NCBI RefSeq assembly: GCF_001425235.1
Contig: NZ_LMEA01000008.1
Coordinates: 372,001 to 436,000, forward strand
Length of the DNA: 64,000 nucleotides
Direction: 5' to 3'
Source: Devosia sp. Root413D1
Lineage (GTDB): Bacteria; Pseudomonadota; Alphaproteobacteria; Rhizobiales; Devosiaceae
Shown here in pieces: positions 9,108-19,965 of the stretch. Each line of letters begins with the position of its first letter. The first letter of the stretch is position 1. A program made the position numbers and the translations under genes. The notes under the pieces were generated by a model. That model worked only from the letters and a program-made list of their open reading frames with translations. It had not been told where the DNA came from and made no database searches.

Positions 9108-10433
9108 ATGACCACCGTCCGCTACGCGCCATCGCCGACTGGCCGGCTGCATCTCGGCAATGCCCGCCCGGCGCTGATGAACTGGCTGTTCGCCAAATCG
9201 ACCGGCGGCCGCTACATCCTGCGTCTCGACGATACCGACGCCGCCCGCTCCACCGAGGCCTTCGCCGAGGGCATCCACACTGACCTGAGCTGGCTGGGTA
9301 TCGCCCCTGACCTGAAGGTCCGCCAGTCCGATCGCGCCGCGCTCTATGACGCGGCGCGCGATCGGCTGATCGCCGCCGGCCGCCTCTACCCGGCCTACGA
9401 GACCGAGGAAGAGCTCGAAAGCAAGCGCGGCCGGGCCCGTCTGCTCGGCCGTCCGCCGATCTATGATCGCGCTGCGCTGCAGCTTACGCCGGAGCAGAAG
9501 GCGAAGTACGAGGCCGAGGGCAGAAAGCCCCACTGGCGCTTCAAACTCGATGGCCGTCCGGTCGCGTTCAATGACCTGATCAAGGGGCCGCAGACCGTCA
9601 ATACGGCCTCGATGTCCGATCCGGTGCTGCTGCGCGCCGACGGCTCCTACCTCTACACGCTGCCCTCGGTGGTCGACGATATCGAGCTGGGCATCACCCA
9701 TGTGATCCGCGGTGAGGACCATGTCAGCAATACCGGCACGCAGATCGAGATTTTCGAGGCCTTGGGCGGCAAGGTCCCGGCCTTCGCCCACCACAACCTC
9801 CTGACCGGCGCCGATGGTGAAGGCCTGTCCAAGCGCCTGGGATCCCTGTCGCTGGCGGAGCTGCGCGAGGTCGGTTACGAACCGATGGCTGTCGCCATGG
9901 CCGCAGTGCTCACCGGCACCAGCCTGCCGCTCGAGCCCTATGCGGATTTGTCGGCGCTCGGCCAGATCTTTACGCTCGAAGCCGTGTCGCACGGCTCCGC
10001 CCGCTTCGATCCGGCAGAACTCTCGAGCCTCAACGCCCGCATCCTGCACCAGATGCCCTATGAGACCGCCAAAGCGCGCCTCGAGCCGCTCGGCCTCGCG
10101 TCCGAGCCGCTTTGGCTGGCACTCCGCGGCAACCTCGCGGTGTTCGCCGATATCGCCGACCTCGCGACGCTCGTCTCCGGTCCGGTTACCCCGGTGGTGG
10201 CCGACGAGGATCGCGAGTTTCTGCGCGCGGCGCGTGAACTGCTGCCCGTCGAGCCTTGGGACGAAACCACCTGGTCGAAATGGACCGAGGCCCTGAAAGC
10301 CGCCACCGGCCGCAAAGGCAGGGCGCTGTTCCACCCGCTGCGCCTGGCCGTCACCGGCCGGGAGCAGGGGCCCGAACTCAAGTCCCTGCTGCCACTTGTG
10401 GGGCGTACGGCGTGTCTGGCCCGACTACCCTGA
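9108..10433 (+). CDS. gltX: Glutamyl-tRNA synthetase, short form
   Basis: 441 residues. It charges tRNA with glutamate. The class I signature is YAPSPTG followed by HLGN (residues 15-18), the second signature is GLSKR (Ser241-Arg243), and the DDTD, RGEDH and HHNLL motifs are present. Alphaproteobacteria often carry two GluRS paralogues; the short anticodon-binding region here (about 441 instead of about 470-480 residues) may mean this is the second one, which would need the rest of the genome to decide. No strong ribosome binding site precedes the ATG. The last 56 nt overlap the convergent DUF2865 gene. Confidence 0.93.
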   Translation: MTTVRYAPSPTGRLHLGNARPALMNWLFAKSTGGRYILRLDDTDAARSTEAFAEGIHTDLSWLGIAPDLKVRQSDRAALYDAARDRLIAAGRLYPAYETEEELESKRGRARLLGRPPIYDRAALQLTPEQKAKYEAEGRKPHWRFKLDGRPVAFNDLIKGPQTVNTASMSDPVLLRADGSYLYTLPSVVDDIELGITHVIRGEDHVSNTGTQIEIFEALGGKVPAFAHHNLLTGADGEGLSKRLGSLSLAELREVGYEPMAVAMAAVLTGTSLPLEPYADLSALGQIFTLEAVSHGSARFDPAELSSLNARILHQMPYETAKARLEPLGLASEPLWLALRGNLAVFADIADLATLVSGPVTPVVADEDREFLRAARELLPVEPWDETTWSKWTEALKAATGRKGRALFHPLRLAVTGREQGPELKSLLPLVGRTACLARLP

Positions 10434-11538
10434 CCCGCTTGTCGCCGAACTGAACGATCCGTCCGGGCTGATTGGCCGCCGCCGGTGCGACCACGGTGAC
10501 CACTGGCTTCGGCGTCTCGCCGGGCGCCGCCGGACGCGGGCGCGGCAGCGGCACGTCGACGAACTGGGTCAACTCGGCAACCTGCGTCACGGTCGTGGCG
10601 ACCGTCGGAGAGATCCGCCGCCCGTCCCGCAGCGGCAGCGGGAACGTCGCGCCGCGGAATGTCACCATGGCTCGCGTGCCGCCGGTCGATAGCTCGGCGA
10701 GGGTGATGGCGCCCTGGTCCTGCGTCGAGGTGCACTTGTTGGTGGTGTCGAACTCGGTGCGGAACTTGAAGGCGTTAGGGAGCGACGAATAGGGCTCGCC
10801 CCACTCGTTGATCATCTGTTCCGGTTCCTGCCCCGGGTTGTCGTAGTAGTAGAGATCGACATCCAGCCCCGGGCACATCGCCCGGCATTGCTGTGCATCG
10901 TTGGCGACATAATCCACCAGCGTCGAATAGCTGATCGGCCACCAGAAGCCGTCGGTCTTGCGCACGCACAGCGTCCGCACCGTGTGGTAATCGCCATACG
11001 GGTTGAACTCTTCGCCGCGGATGCCACCGGCGCCGTCATCGCCGTCGGTGAACACGCCGAACAGCCGCTCGAACAGGTTATCGCGATTGCCGCGTTCCAG
11101 GTTCACCCGCGAACGGCCGTCGCAATCGAAGCGCGCCATTTCCTGCAGGATCGCCTCGCGCTGCTGCGCCACCGCTTCGCCGGTGCTGACGCTCTGTGAC
11201 AGCTGCTGCACTTCTTCCCGCCCGCGCAGCACCTCGCGCGCCAGAGCCCGGCATTCGGGGGTGAGCCGCCGGCCGGCCTTGGCGTCGTCGTTGCAGCCCT
11301 GGCGCACATAGGCGCTTTCAGAGCGCTGCACTTCGCGCTGCAGTCGCTTCAGCGCGCCGCCCTGCGAATTCTGGAAGTCGGAGTTCCGGTCGAGCGAGCG
11401 CAGCGTCGCCTGCAGGCGGGCGCAGCTGTCGGCCTGCGCATAGGCAGTCGACACATCGACCAACAGCCCAACCCACGCCACCAGGAAAAGCAGGGCGAAG
11501 CGCAGGAGGCCGGAAGCGCGTAGGTGGGCGCGGGTCAT
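10378..11538 (-). CDS. Secreted DUF2865 family protein
   Basis: 386 residues from the ATG at 11538. A longer frame is open to 11910, but the ATG at 11538 starts a proper signal peptide ([10 protein letters not shown], a hydrophobic core, cleavage after AYAQA), and the upstream extension runs through a dispersed repeat, so the short form is preferred. After a coiled region rich in Arg, Glu and Gln (residues 35-150) comes the DUF2865 core: [32 protein letters not shown] and MINEWGEPY. The C-terminus is Pro-rich ([16 protein letters not shown]). The family is found mainly in Rhizobiales and has no known function; envelope location is inferred from the signal peptide. Confidence 0.85.
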   Translation of the reverse strand: MTRAHLRASGLLRFALLFLVAWVGLLVDVSTAYAQADSCARLQATLRSLDRNSDFQNSQGGALKRLQREVQRSESAYVRQGCNDDAKAGRRLTPECRALAREVLRGREEVQQLSQSVSTGEAVAQQREAILQEMARFDCDGRSRVNLERGNRDNLFERLFGVFTDGDDGAGGIRGEEFNPYGDYHTVRTLCVRKTDGFWWPISYSTLVDYVANDAQQCRAMCPGLDVDLYYYDNPGQEPEQMINEWGEPYSSLPNAFKFRTEFDTTNKCTSTQDQGAITLAELSTGGTRAMVTFRGATFPLPLRDGRRISPTVATTVTQVAELTQFVDVPLPRPRPAAPGETPKPVVTVVAPAAANQPGRIVQFGDKRVRVVGPDTPYAPQVAAGT

Positions 11539-11571
11539 CAGTTCGAACCGGATCGTGTGGCCCTCCGCCAG

Positions 11572-11665
11572 AGCGCTTTCAGAAAGTTGCAGACTTTTCC
11601 CCCCTCGAAAGCGCGGAAAACCAAAACCTGGAGCATTTCGGCGCTTCATGGAAGCGATGAAATGC
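11572..11665 (+). repeat. Two-hairpin dispersed element, copy B
   Basis: First hairpin: outer stem GCGCTTTC (11573-11580) / GAAAGCGC (11607-11614), inner stem AAAGT/ACTTT around the loop TGCAG. Second hairpin: GCATTTC (11633-11639) / GAAATGC (11659-11665) with a further CGCTTC/GAAGCG pair. Three related copies occur on the plus strand at 38758, 49633 and 57787. This element occupies much of the 407-nt gap before the cytochrome gene; I see nothing else definite in that gap. Confidence 0.75.
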
Positions 11666-11945
11666 CTAGTCGGCCAATACGCCCAAAGCGAGACAGCGCC
11701 GTGAGATTCGTTTGAAGCAATAACACAGCATCGGCGCCGGTTAACGCCTCGTGATGGCCCACGCAACGTCGCACGGAGGTCGTCACGCAGCCGTGACCGC
11801 AGCCCCCGGGGTTTGTGAGGATCGGCCGGCTGCCAAACCGCGAAATTCACGGCTACGCTCCCTCGCAGATTCTGCCAAGCAGCCGTGCCTGCTTCAGAAT
11901 TCAGCGTCACCAGGCCCGTTCCCAGGACCTCCAGGAGTTGCCGAT

Positions 11946-12419
11946 ATGCCGTCGAATAGGTTCACAGCGTTCGCGCTGACGATTGTCGTGGCTGCCGTCG
12001 CCACCCTCTCATTCGCCCAGGACATCACCATCACCGCTGATCCGGCGCTCGCCGCGCTCAGCGCCGAGGAAATGGTGGCCAAGCGCCAGGCCATCATGAA
12101 GGAGGACGGCGGGATCCTGAAGGGCGCCGATGCCCTGAGCGGAGCCGATGCCGTTTCCGCCGCCGGTCACCTGATCACCAACCTCTCCAATCTCACCGTG
12201 CTGTTTCCCGAGGGTTCGGCGGTTGGCGATACCGAAGCGCTGCCGGTCATCTGGGAGAAGAACGCCGAGTTCCAGGCGCTTCTCGCTGCCGCCGTTACGG
12301 CCGCCACCGCCATGAAGACGGCGGCCGAAGCGGGCGATGCCACCGCCTACGCTGCTGCGATCAAGGCAGTTGGGGCGACTTGCGGCCAGTGTCACGAGAC
12401 CTTCCGGCTCAAGAGCTGA
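11946..12419 (+). CDS. Cytochrome c' (class II c-type cytochrome)
   Basis: 157 residues. The heme motif is C-terminal, CGQCH followed by TFRLKS, as in the cytochrome c'/c-556 family, where a four-helix bundle binds one heme near the end of the chain. The N-terminus has a signal peptide (MPSNRFTAF then a hydrophobic run, cleavage around SFAQ-DI), so the protein is periplasmic. The ATG at 11946 has AGGAG at 11933-11937 (8-nt spacing). The frame is open to 11751 but the upstream part has no coding character. Members transfer electrons or bind nitric oxide; which applies here cannot be told. Confidence 0.92.
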   Translation: MPSNRFTAFALTIVVAAVATLSFAQDITITADPALAALSAEEMVAKRQAIMKEDGGILKGADALSGADAVSAAGHLITNLSNLTVLFPEGSAVGDTEALPVIWEKNAEFQALLAAAVTAATAMKTAAEAGDATAYAAAIKAVGATCGQCHETFRLKS

Positions 12420-12440
12420 GACTCGGCGAATCGGGCGACA

Positions 12441-12462
12441 GAAGGGCGGTAAGCCGCCCTTC
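12441..12462 (+). terminator. Hairpin after the cytochrome gene
   Basis: GAAGGGCGG (12441-12449) / CCGCCCTTC (12454-12462), a perfect 9-bp stem with TAAG loop. The following sequence is only moderately T-rich. Confidence 0.6.
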
Positions 12463-12546
12463 CGTTGCATTTCTATCGGTGGTCGGGACGGTCGTTCTGT
12501 GCTTAGGTATCTTCCAATCGTGCCTTGAGCCGTTGGAGTATCACCC

Positions 12547-12993
12547 TTGCAAGTTCGTATCGTCATCGCCGCCATCGCCGGCCTGCTTAGCTTTTCCGCC
12601 GGCCCTGCCGCGCTGGCTCAGACCCCGGCAGATTTCACCAAGTTCAACGAGACCTGCCTCGCCGCAGAGGCCTTCCTGCTCGGAGAGGTGCCCGCCGGTG
12701 TCGATTCATCGCTGATCCTCACGCCGCTGTGCGGCTGCCTGACCGGCGCCTTCAAGGACATGCCGCAAAAGGACGTCGACATCCTTGCTGCCGATCTGCG
12801 CGGCGAGGGTACCGATGAGGCGCATACCGCGCACGGCAGCTACGAACAGGTCACCAACCTCGCCCGCGAGGGCCTGACCACCTGCTTCGCCAGCCCCGAG
12901 GTCACCGCCGCCATGCAGGCCGTTACCCCGCCTGCCGCCGATCCGGCAGCGCCGGCGCCGGCCGATCCTGCGGCTCCGGCAACGCCGCAATAA
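12547..12993 (+). CDS. Small secreted protein of unknown function
   Basis: 148 residues from a TTG start; GGAG at 12536-12539 is well placed (7-nt gap) and supports it. The signal peptide is clear (MQVRIVIAA, hydrophobic core, cleavage after ALAQ). The mature part has four Cys (ETC, LCGC, TTC) likely oxidised in the periplasm, and a tail of Pro-Ala-Ala-Asp repeats (PAADPAAPAPADPAAPATPQ). I do not recognise a family. It lies between its own terminator and the one after cytochrome c', so it is probably a single-gene unit. Confidence 0.7.
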   Translation: MQVRIVIAAIAGLLSFSAGPAALAQTPADFTKFNETCLAAEAFLLGEVPAGVDSSLILTPLCGCLTGAFKDMPQKDVDILAADLRGEGTDEAHTAHGSYEQVTNLAREGLTTCFASPEVTAAMQAVTPPAADPAAPAPADPAAPATPQ

Positions 12994-13006
12994 CCTATCG
13001 ATGAGG

Positions 13007-13033
13007 GGGGCGCTTCGGCGCCCCTTGCTTTTT
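13007..13033 (+). terminator. Rho-independent terminator
   Basis: GGGGCGC (13007-13013), TTCG tetraloop, GCGCCCC (13018-13024), then TTGCTTTTT. It closes the small secreted-protein gene. Confidence 0.92.
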
Positions 13034-13060
13034 GCCGGCGCTGCAGTCAGATTGCGCGCC

Positions 13061-13111
13061 ATGAAAACCGGCACCGCGACCTGCATTACCGGCTGCATTA
13101 TTATCCGCTAA
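13061..13111 (+). CDS. Possible Cys-containing leader peptide upstream of cysS
   Basis: A 16-codon frame, ATG at 13061 to TAA at 13109-13111, encodes [16 protein letters not shown]. Two of the 16 codons are TGC (Cys), a rare residue, and the frame lies 91 nt before the cysteinyl-tRNA synthetase start. A GC-rich stretch and the T-rich GGTTTTCTTC follow the stop. This is what a cysteine-sensing attenuator leader would look like, but no good ribosome binding site precedes it and the downstream hairpin is weak, so it could be chance. Confidence 0.3.
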   Translation: MKTGTATCITGCIIIR

Positions 13112-13202
13112 GCATTGCTGGCGGCGCGGTTTTCTTCATCCTCTGATCTCTAGTCCGAAGAACCTGTCCGCGAGCGTCTTATCGTGCGCGAGGAACTGTG
13201 AC

Positions 13203-14603
13203 TTGGGCCAAACCACACTGAAGCTCCACAACACGCTGACCCGGGCGAAGGAGGACTTTGTCCCCATCGATCCCAACAACGTCCGCATGTATGTGTGCGG
13301 GCCGACGGTCTACGACTATGCCCATATCGGCAATGCCCGTCCGGTGATCGTCTTCGATCTGCTCTACCGGCTGCTGCGCCACGTCTATGGCGCCGCTCAC
13401 GTCACCTATGTCCGGAACATCACCGACGTCGATGACAAGATCAACGCGCGCGCCGTGCGCGACTACCCGGGCCTGCCGCTCAACGAGGCGATCCGCAAGG
13501 TCACCGAGGAGACCGCCAACCAGTACTTCAAGGATGTCGCCGCCCTCGGCACGCTCGAGCCCGACCACCAGCCGCGCGCTACCGACCACATCCCCGGCAT
13601 GCAGTCGCTGATCACCTCGCTGATCGGCAGCCGACACGCCTACGAGGCGGCCGGTGAGGTGCTGTTCGACGTCGGCTCCATGCCCGATTACGGCAGGCTC
13701 AGCGGCCGCAACCTCGACGACAACCTCGCCGGCGCCCGCATCGCCGTCGAAGCGCACAAGAAGAACCCGGCCGACTTCGTACTCTGGAAGCAGTCGAGCC
13801 CCGAGGAGCCCGGCTGGGAGAGCCCGTGGGGCAGGGGGCGTCCGGGTTGGCATATCGAGTGCTCGGCGATGAGCGAGCGCTACCTCGGCCAGCTCTTCGA
13901 TATCCACGCCGGCGGCCTCGACCTGATCTTCCCGCACCACGAGAACGAGATCGCCCAGTCGCGCTGCGCCCATGGCACGCCCGCCATGGCCAACTACTGG
14001 TTGCACAACGGCTTCCTGCAGGTCGAAGGCCAGAAGATGTCGAAGAGCCTCGGCAACTTCATCACCATCTCCGAGCTGCTGGAGACCGAGAAGTTCGGCG
14101 GCCGCAAATGGCCGGGCGAAGTGCTGCGCCTCGCCATGCTGATGACCCACTACCGCGAGCCGATCGACTTCTCGGTGAAGCGGCTGGAGGAAGCCGAGCA
14201 GAAGCTCCGCGACTGGCAGCGCGCCGCGCAAGCCAGGCCCGGCACTCCGCCGGAGCCGTCAGTCATCGCCGAGCTCACCGACGACCTCAACTTCCACCGC
14301 GCTTCGGTGGCGCTGGATGCCATCGCCCGCAAGGCCAATCGCGGCACCGAAACCGCCGCCAACTGCCTCGCCGCCACGCTGGAGTTCCTCGGCTTCACCA
14401 CCGACGGCCTGCTGACCGCCGCTGCCGCCGACGCGCCGGAAGGCGTCGCCGAAGCCGTCGCCGCTCGCCTTGCCGCCCTCAATGCCAAGGATTTCGCAAA
14501 GGCTGACACCATCCGTGCGCAATTGCTGACACAGGGTGTCCAACTGATGGACTACAAAGACGAAGCCGGCCAACGCCAGACCAAATGGGAGGTGGTGAGG
14601 TGA
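13203..14603 (+). CDS. cysS: Cysteinyl-tRNA synthetase
   Basis: 466 residues, the usual length. It charges tRNA-Cys. Class I signatures: HIGN at residues 41-44 and KMSKS at 278-282. Zinc ligands include Cys32 (VCGPTVYD), the Cys in HIECSAMS and the FPHHENE histidines. It starts at TTG with GAGGA about 9 nt upstream. Its stop codon overlaps the GTG start of the first VOC gene, so it heads a run of translationally coupled genes reaching citramalate synthase. Confidence 0.97.
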   Translation: MGQTTLKLHNTLTRAKEDFVPIDPNNVRMYVCGPTVYDYAHIGNARPVIVFDLLYRLLRHVYGAAHVTYVRNITDVDDKINARAVRDYPGLPLNEAIRKVTEETANQYFKDVAALGTLEPDHQPRATDHIPGMQSLITSLIGSRHAYEAAGEVLFDVGSMPDYGRLSGRNLDDNLAGARIAVEAHKKNPADFVLWKQSSPEEPGWESPWGRGRPGWHIECSAMSERYLGQLFDIHAGGLDLIFPHHENEIAQSRCAHGTPAMANYWLHNGFLQVEGQKMSKSLGNFITISELLETEKFGGRKWPGEVLRLAMLMTHYREPIDFSVKRLEEAEQKLRDWQRAAQARPGTPPEPSVIAELTDDLNFHRASVALDAIARKANRGTETAANCLAATLEFLGFTTDGLLTAAAADAPEGVAEAVAARLAALNAKDFAKADTIRAQLLTQGVQLMDYKDEAGQRQTKWEVVR

Positions 14604-14998
14604 GTGCCATCATCGACCACGTCGGCCTCAAGGTCACCGACTTCGTCCTGTCGCGGGACTTTTACACTGCCGCGCTCGGCGCCCTCGGCATCAAGCTGCT
14701 CGCCGAGTTCGAGTATGAAGGCGTGAAGTCGGCCGGTTACGGCGTCGATCGTCCGACCTTCTGGCTCGGCACCGGCAAGACGCTGCGCGGGGGCGATACG
14801 CATGTTGCCTTCGTCGCCTCGAGCCGCCCTGCGGTCGAGGCTTTCTACACCGTGGCGCTTGCCGCGGGCGGCCGCGACAACGGTCCGCCCGGCCTTCGCC
14901 AGCACTACTCGCCTGACTACTACGCCGCCTTCGTATTCGACCCGGATGGAAACAACATCGAGGCCGTTTATGTCGGCCCGGAGGGAGGACGCCAATGA
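14600..14998 (+). CDS. VOC (glyoxalase/bleomycin-resistance fold) protein 1
   Basis: 132 residues from the GTG at 14600, which overlaps the cysS stop (GTGA) and has GGGAGG at 14587-14592. The fold is two beta-alpha-beta-beta-beta repeats; metal-ligand candidates are the His in IDHVGL, the His in DTHVAF and the Glu in NNIEAVY. It is a clear paralogue of the next gene (shared [25 protein letters not shown]). The family includes glyoxalase I, dioxygenases and resistance proteins; the substrate is unknown. Being coupled to GFA genes suggests handling of a small reactive carbonyl or thiol adduct (inference). Confidence 0.88.
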   Translation: MSAIIDHVGLKVTDFVLSRDFYTAALGALGIKLLAEFEYEGVKSAGYGVDRPTFWLGTGKTLRGGDTHVAFVASSRPAVEAFYTVALAAGGRDNGPPGLRQHYSPDYYAAFVFDPDGNNIEAVYVGPEGGRQ

Positions 14999-15364
14999 GC
15001 GCTTTGGATCACGTAGCCATTTCGACCGCCGATTATCCCACCTCGCTCGCCTTCTACGAGAAGGCGCTGGCCCCGCTCGGCATCAAGACGCACATGAAGT
15101 TCGAGGGCGAGGAAGGGAACGTCGCCGGTCTCGGCTCCGAGCAGCCGTTCCTGTGGATCGGCGACGGCGGCAGGCTCACCGGTGGCCGGGTGCATCTCGC
15201 CTTCAGCGCTCCCAATCGGGCCGCTGTCGATGCCTTCTACGCCGCCGCGATCGCTGCCGGCGGCAAGGACAATGGTCCGCCGGGTCTGCGCCCGCACTAT
15301 CACGCCACCTACTACGCTGCCTTCGTCTACGATCCGGACGGGCACAATATCGAAGCGGTGTGTC

Positions 15365-15378
<14 letters not shown>
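14995..15378 (+). CDS. VOC (glyoxalase/bleomycin-resistance fold) protein 2
   Basis: 127 residues; its ATG overlaps the previous stop (ATGA). Features match VOC 1: LDHVAISTAD at the N-terminus, VHLAFSAPNRAAVDAFY in the middle, and DPDGHNIEAV at the end. Similarity to its neighbour points to a tandem duplication. The C-terminal 14 nt overlap the first GFA gene. The enzymatic reaction is not known. Confidence 0.88.
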
Positions 15379-17328
<1,950 letters not shown>

Positions 17329-17336
<8 letters not shown>

Positions 17337-17817
17337 AGCACTCGCCACCGGCGGCTGCCAGTGCGGCGCCATCCGCTATCGGTTCACGGCGCCGTTCGAC
17401 GACGTGAGCCTTTGTCATTGCCGCATGTGCCAGAAGGCGACGGGCGGGCTGTTCGGCGCTTTCGCCGGCGCGCCGGCTGAAAGCTTCGAACTCACTCGGG
17501 GCAGTCTCGGGGTGTTCCGCTCGTCCGATACGGTCGAACGCGGCTTTTGCCCTGCCTGTGGTACGCCGCTGACGTTCCGCCGTCCCGGCGGCAGCTACGT
17601 CAGCGTCACCATCGGTTCGCTCGATCACCCTGAAGTCGTGTCACCGACCGAGCAGACCTGCACCAACAGTCGCCTCCACTATGTGGGGGCGCTGGCCGAG
17701 GTTCCCGACCTGCCACCGATCGAGGAAGTTGCCCCCGATCTCGCGCAACGCATTCGCGCGACCAATCACCAGCACCCCGACCATGACACCACCGACTGGG
17801 TCCCGCGCTATGTCTGA
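17329..17817 (+). CDS. GFA-family zinc protein 3
   Basis: 162 residues from ATG 17329, with GGGAGG at 17318-17323; overlaps GFA 2 by 8 nt. Motifs: GGCQCG, CHCRMCQK, GFCPACGTPL, and the tail [15 protein letters not shown]. The core is otherwise standard for GFA. Third of four tandem paralogues. Confidence 0.9.
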
Positions 17818-18298
17818 AGTCCATCTGTCCGGCGGCTGCCAGTGCGGCGCAGTCCGCTTTCGCGTCGACCAGCAGCCCGACAACGTCCATGTCTGCCACT
17901 GCCGTATGTGCCAGAAGGCGGTAGGCGGGCCGTTCGCCGTGATCTGCCCGGTCGACAAGGTGAACTTCCACGTCACCCGCGGCGAGATCAGCTGGTTCAA
18001 GAGCTCCGAGCTCGCCAATCGCGGTTTCTGTCGCGAGTGCGGCACGCCGCTGATTTTCGACTACCCCTGGGCCCCTGATATCGGCGTGCTCTCCGGCGCC
18101 TTCGACGAGCCTGACCGCGTGCCGCCGGTGATCCAGTACGGTAACGAAAGCCGCGTCGCCTGGTATGCCCATATCGGCGAGCTGCCGGGCAGCACGCCGA
18201 CCTATTCCGTCGACCCCGAAGGCCGCCTCGCCCGAATTAGTAGCTCCAACCGGCAACACCCTGACCACGACACGGCCGAATGGCCGCCCCGTAACTGA
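17810..18298 (+). CDS. GFA-family zinc protein 4
   Basis: 162 residues from ATG 17810, overlapping GFA 3 by 8 nt, the same offset as between GFA 2 and 3. Motifs: GGCQCG, CHCRMCQK, GFCRECGTPL and the tail [15 protein letters not shown]. The citramalate synthase ATG follows after 10 nt, so it should share the transcript. The identical overlap geometry supports origin of GFA 2-4 by tandem duplication. Confidence 0.9.
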   Translation: MSEVHLSGGCQCGAVRFRVDQQPDNVHVCHCRMCQKAVGGPFAVICPVDKVNFHVTRGEISWFKSSELANRGFCRECGTPLIFDYPWAPDIGVLSGAFDEPDRVPPVIQYGNESRVAWYAHIGELPGSTPTYSVDPEGRLARISSSNRQHPDHDTAEWPPRN

Positions 18299-18308
18299 GT
18301 ACCCTGTG

Positions 18309-19916
18309 ATGACTGCCCAAGCGCCTGCCAAGGAACGCCTCTACCTCTTCGACACCACGCTGCGTGACGGCGCGCAGACGGCTGGGATCGAGTTTTCGCT
18401 CGAGGACAAGATCTCGGTCACCGCGCTGCTCGAGCGCCTCGGCGTCGATTACATCGAGGGCGGCTATCCCGGCGCCAATGTCATCGACGACCAGTTCTTC
18501 ACCGAGAGCCGCACCCGCGACGCCGTCTTCACCGCCTTCGGCATGACCAAGCGGGCAGGGCGCTCGGTCGGCAACGATCCCGGCGTGCAGGCAACGCTCA
18601 ACGCCGTATCCGATGCTGCCTGCTTCGTCGGCAAGTCGTCGTCGCACCAGGTAAAGGTGGCGCTCGGCATCTCGCTCGAGGAGAATCTCGACAACCTGCG
18701 CGAAACCGTCGAGGCCACTGTCGCCGCCGGCAAGGAAGCGTTGGTCGATTGCGAGCACTTCTTCGATGGCTACAAGTCCGATCCCGACTACGCCCTCAGC
18801 TTTGTCCGCACCGCGCTCGAGGCTGGCGCCCGCTGGGTGGTGCTCTGCGACACCAATGGCGGCACCATGCCGTCCGAGGTAACGGCGATCGTCGGCGAGG
18901 TCAGCAAGGTCGTCCCCGGCGATCATCTCGGCATCCACGCGCATGACGATACCGGCCAGGCGGTCGCCAACACGCTCGCCGCCATCTCGGCCGGCGTCCG
19001 CCAGATCCAGGGCACGCTCAACGGTATCGGCGAGCGCTGCGGTAACGCCAACCTCGTCACTCTCATCCCCACCCTGGCGCTGAAGCCCGGCTTCGCCGAC
19101 CGCTTCGAGATCGGCGTTACCAGCGAGCAACTGGCCGATCTCACCTCGATCTCGCGCGCCTTCGACGACCTGCTGAACCGCGCCCCGGCCCGGCAGTCGC
19201 CCTATGTCGGCACCTCGGCCTTCGCCACCAAGGCCGGCATCCACGCCTCGGCGCTGGCCAAGGATTTTTCCACCTACGAGCACGTGCCGCCTGAAACTGT
19301 CGGCAACGAACGCAACATCATGGTCAGCCAGCAGGCCGGTAAGTCCAACCTGCTTGCTGCCCTGAAGCGCCATGGCATCGAGCTCGGCAAGGACGATCCG
19401 CGCCTAGAGCGGCTGCTGCGCACCGTCAAGGAGCGCGAAGCCCGCGGCTACTCCTATGACGGCGCCGACGCCTCGTTCTTCATTCTGGCCCACGGCGTGC
19501 TCGGCACCTTGCCCGAGTTCTTCGACGTCGAGAGCTACCGGACCAGCGTCGAGCGCCGCCACAACGCGCGGGGCGAACAGGTCGTCGTCACCGAGGCGGT
19601 GGTGAAAATCCGCATCGGCGACGAGCTGCTGATGTCGGTGGCCGAGGGCAACGGCCCGGTCAACGCCCTCGACCTTGCCATGCGCAAGGATCTCGGCGTG
19701 TTCTCGACCCGCATCGCCGACCTCGAGCTGGTCGACTTCAAGGTGCGTATCCTCGACGGCGGCACGGGCGCGGTCACCCGTGTGCTGGTCGAGAGCCGCG
19801 ATGGCACCGGCGAGCGCTGGTACACCATCGGGGTCAACACCAACATCATCGACGCCTCATTTGAGGCGCTTTACGAGTCGATTACCTATAAGTTGATGAA
19901 ATCAGAGGCAGCCTGA
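18309..19916 (+). CDS. cimA: Citramalate synthase (2-isopropylmalate synthase family)
   Basis: 535 residues from ATG 18309. The catalytic TIM barrel starts with FDTTLRDGAQTAG (Arg19-Asp20 at the active site), has the metal-binding HAHDDTG and the GNGIGERCGN-type segment (here NGIGERCGNANL). The C-terminal third is a LeuA-type dimer/regulatory domain. Overall layout and length match the CimA group, which condenses pyruvate with acetyl-CoA to (R)-citramalate for isoleucine synthesis. Discrimination from homocitrate or isopropylmalate synthase rests on overall resemblance, not on a single residue. It ends the coupled array. Confidence 0.88.
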   Translation: MTAQAPAKERLYLFDTTLRDGAQTAGIEFSLEDKISVTALLERLGVDYIEGGYPGANVIDDQFFTESRTRDAVFTAFGMTKRAGRSVGNDPGVQATLNAVSDAACFVGKSSSHQVKVALGISLEENLDNLRETVEATVAAGKEALVDCEHFFDGYKSDPDYALSFVRTALEAGARWVVLCDTNGGTMPSEVTAIVGEVSKVVPGDHLGIHAHDDTGQAVANTLAAISAGVRQIQGTLNGIGERCGNANLVTLIPTLALKPGFADRFEIGVTSEQLADLTSISRAFDDLLNRAPARQSPYVGTSAFATKAGIHASALAKDFSTYEHVPPETVGNERNIMVSQQAGKSNLLAALKRHGIELGKDDPRLERLLRTVKEREARGYSYDGADASFFILAHGVLGTLPEFFDVESYRTSVERRHNARGEQVVVTEAVVKIRIGDELLMSVAEGNGPVNALDLAMRKDLGVFSTRIADLELVDFKVRILDGGTGAVTRVLVESRDGTGERWYTIGVNTNIIDASFEALYESITYKLMKSEAA

Positions 19917-19965
19917 GACGCCGGAACGGTAGGGGCAGGTTGCCCCATGCTCCCCGGAGGCCCTG

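Noticed and set aside
11751-11945. Upstream extension of the cytochrome c' frame
   Set aside because: The extra 65 residues precede a clear signal peptide and a good ribosome site at the internal ATG.
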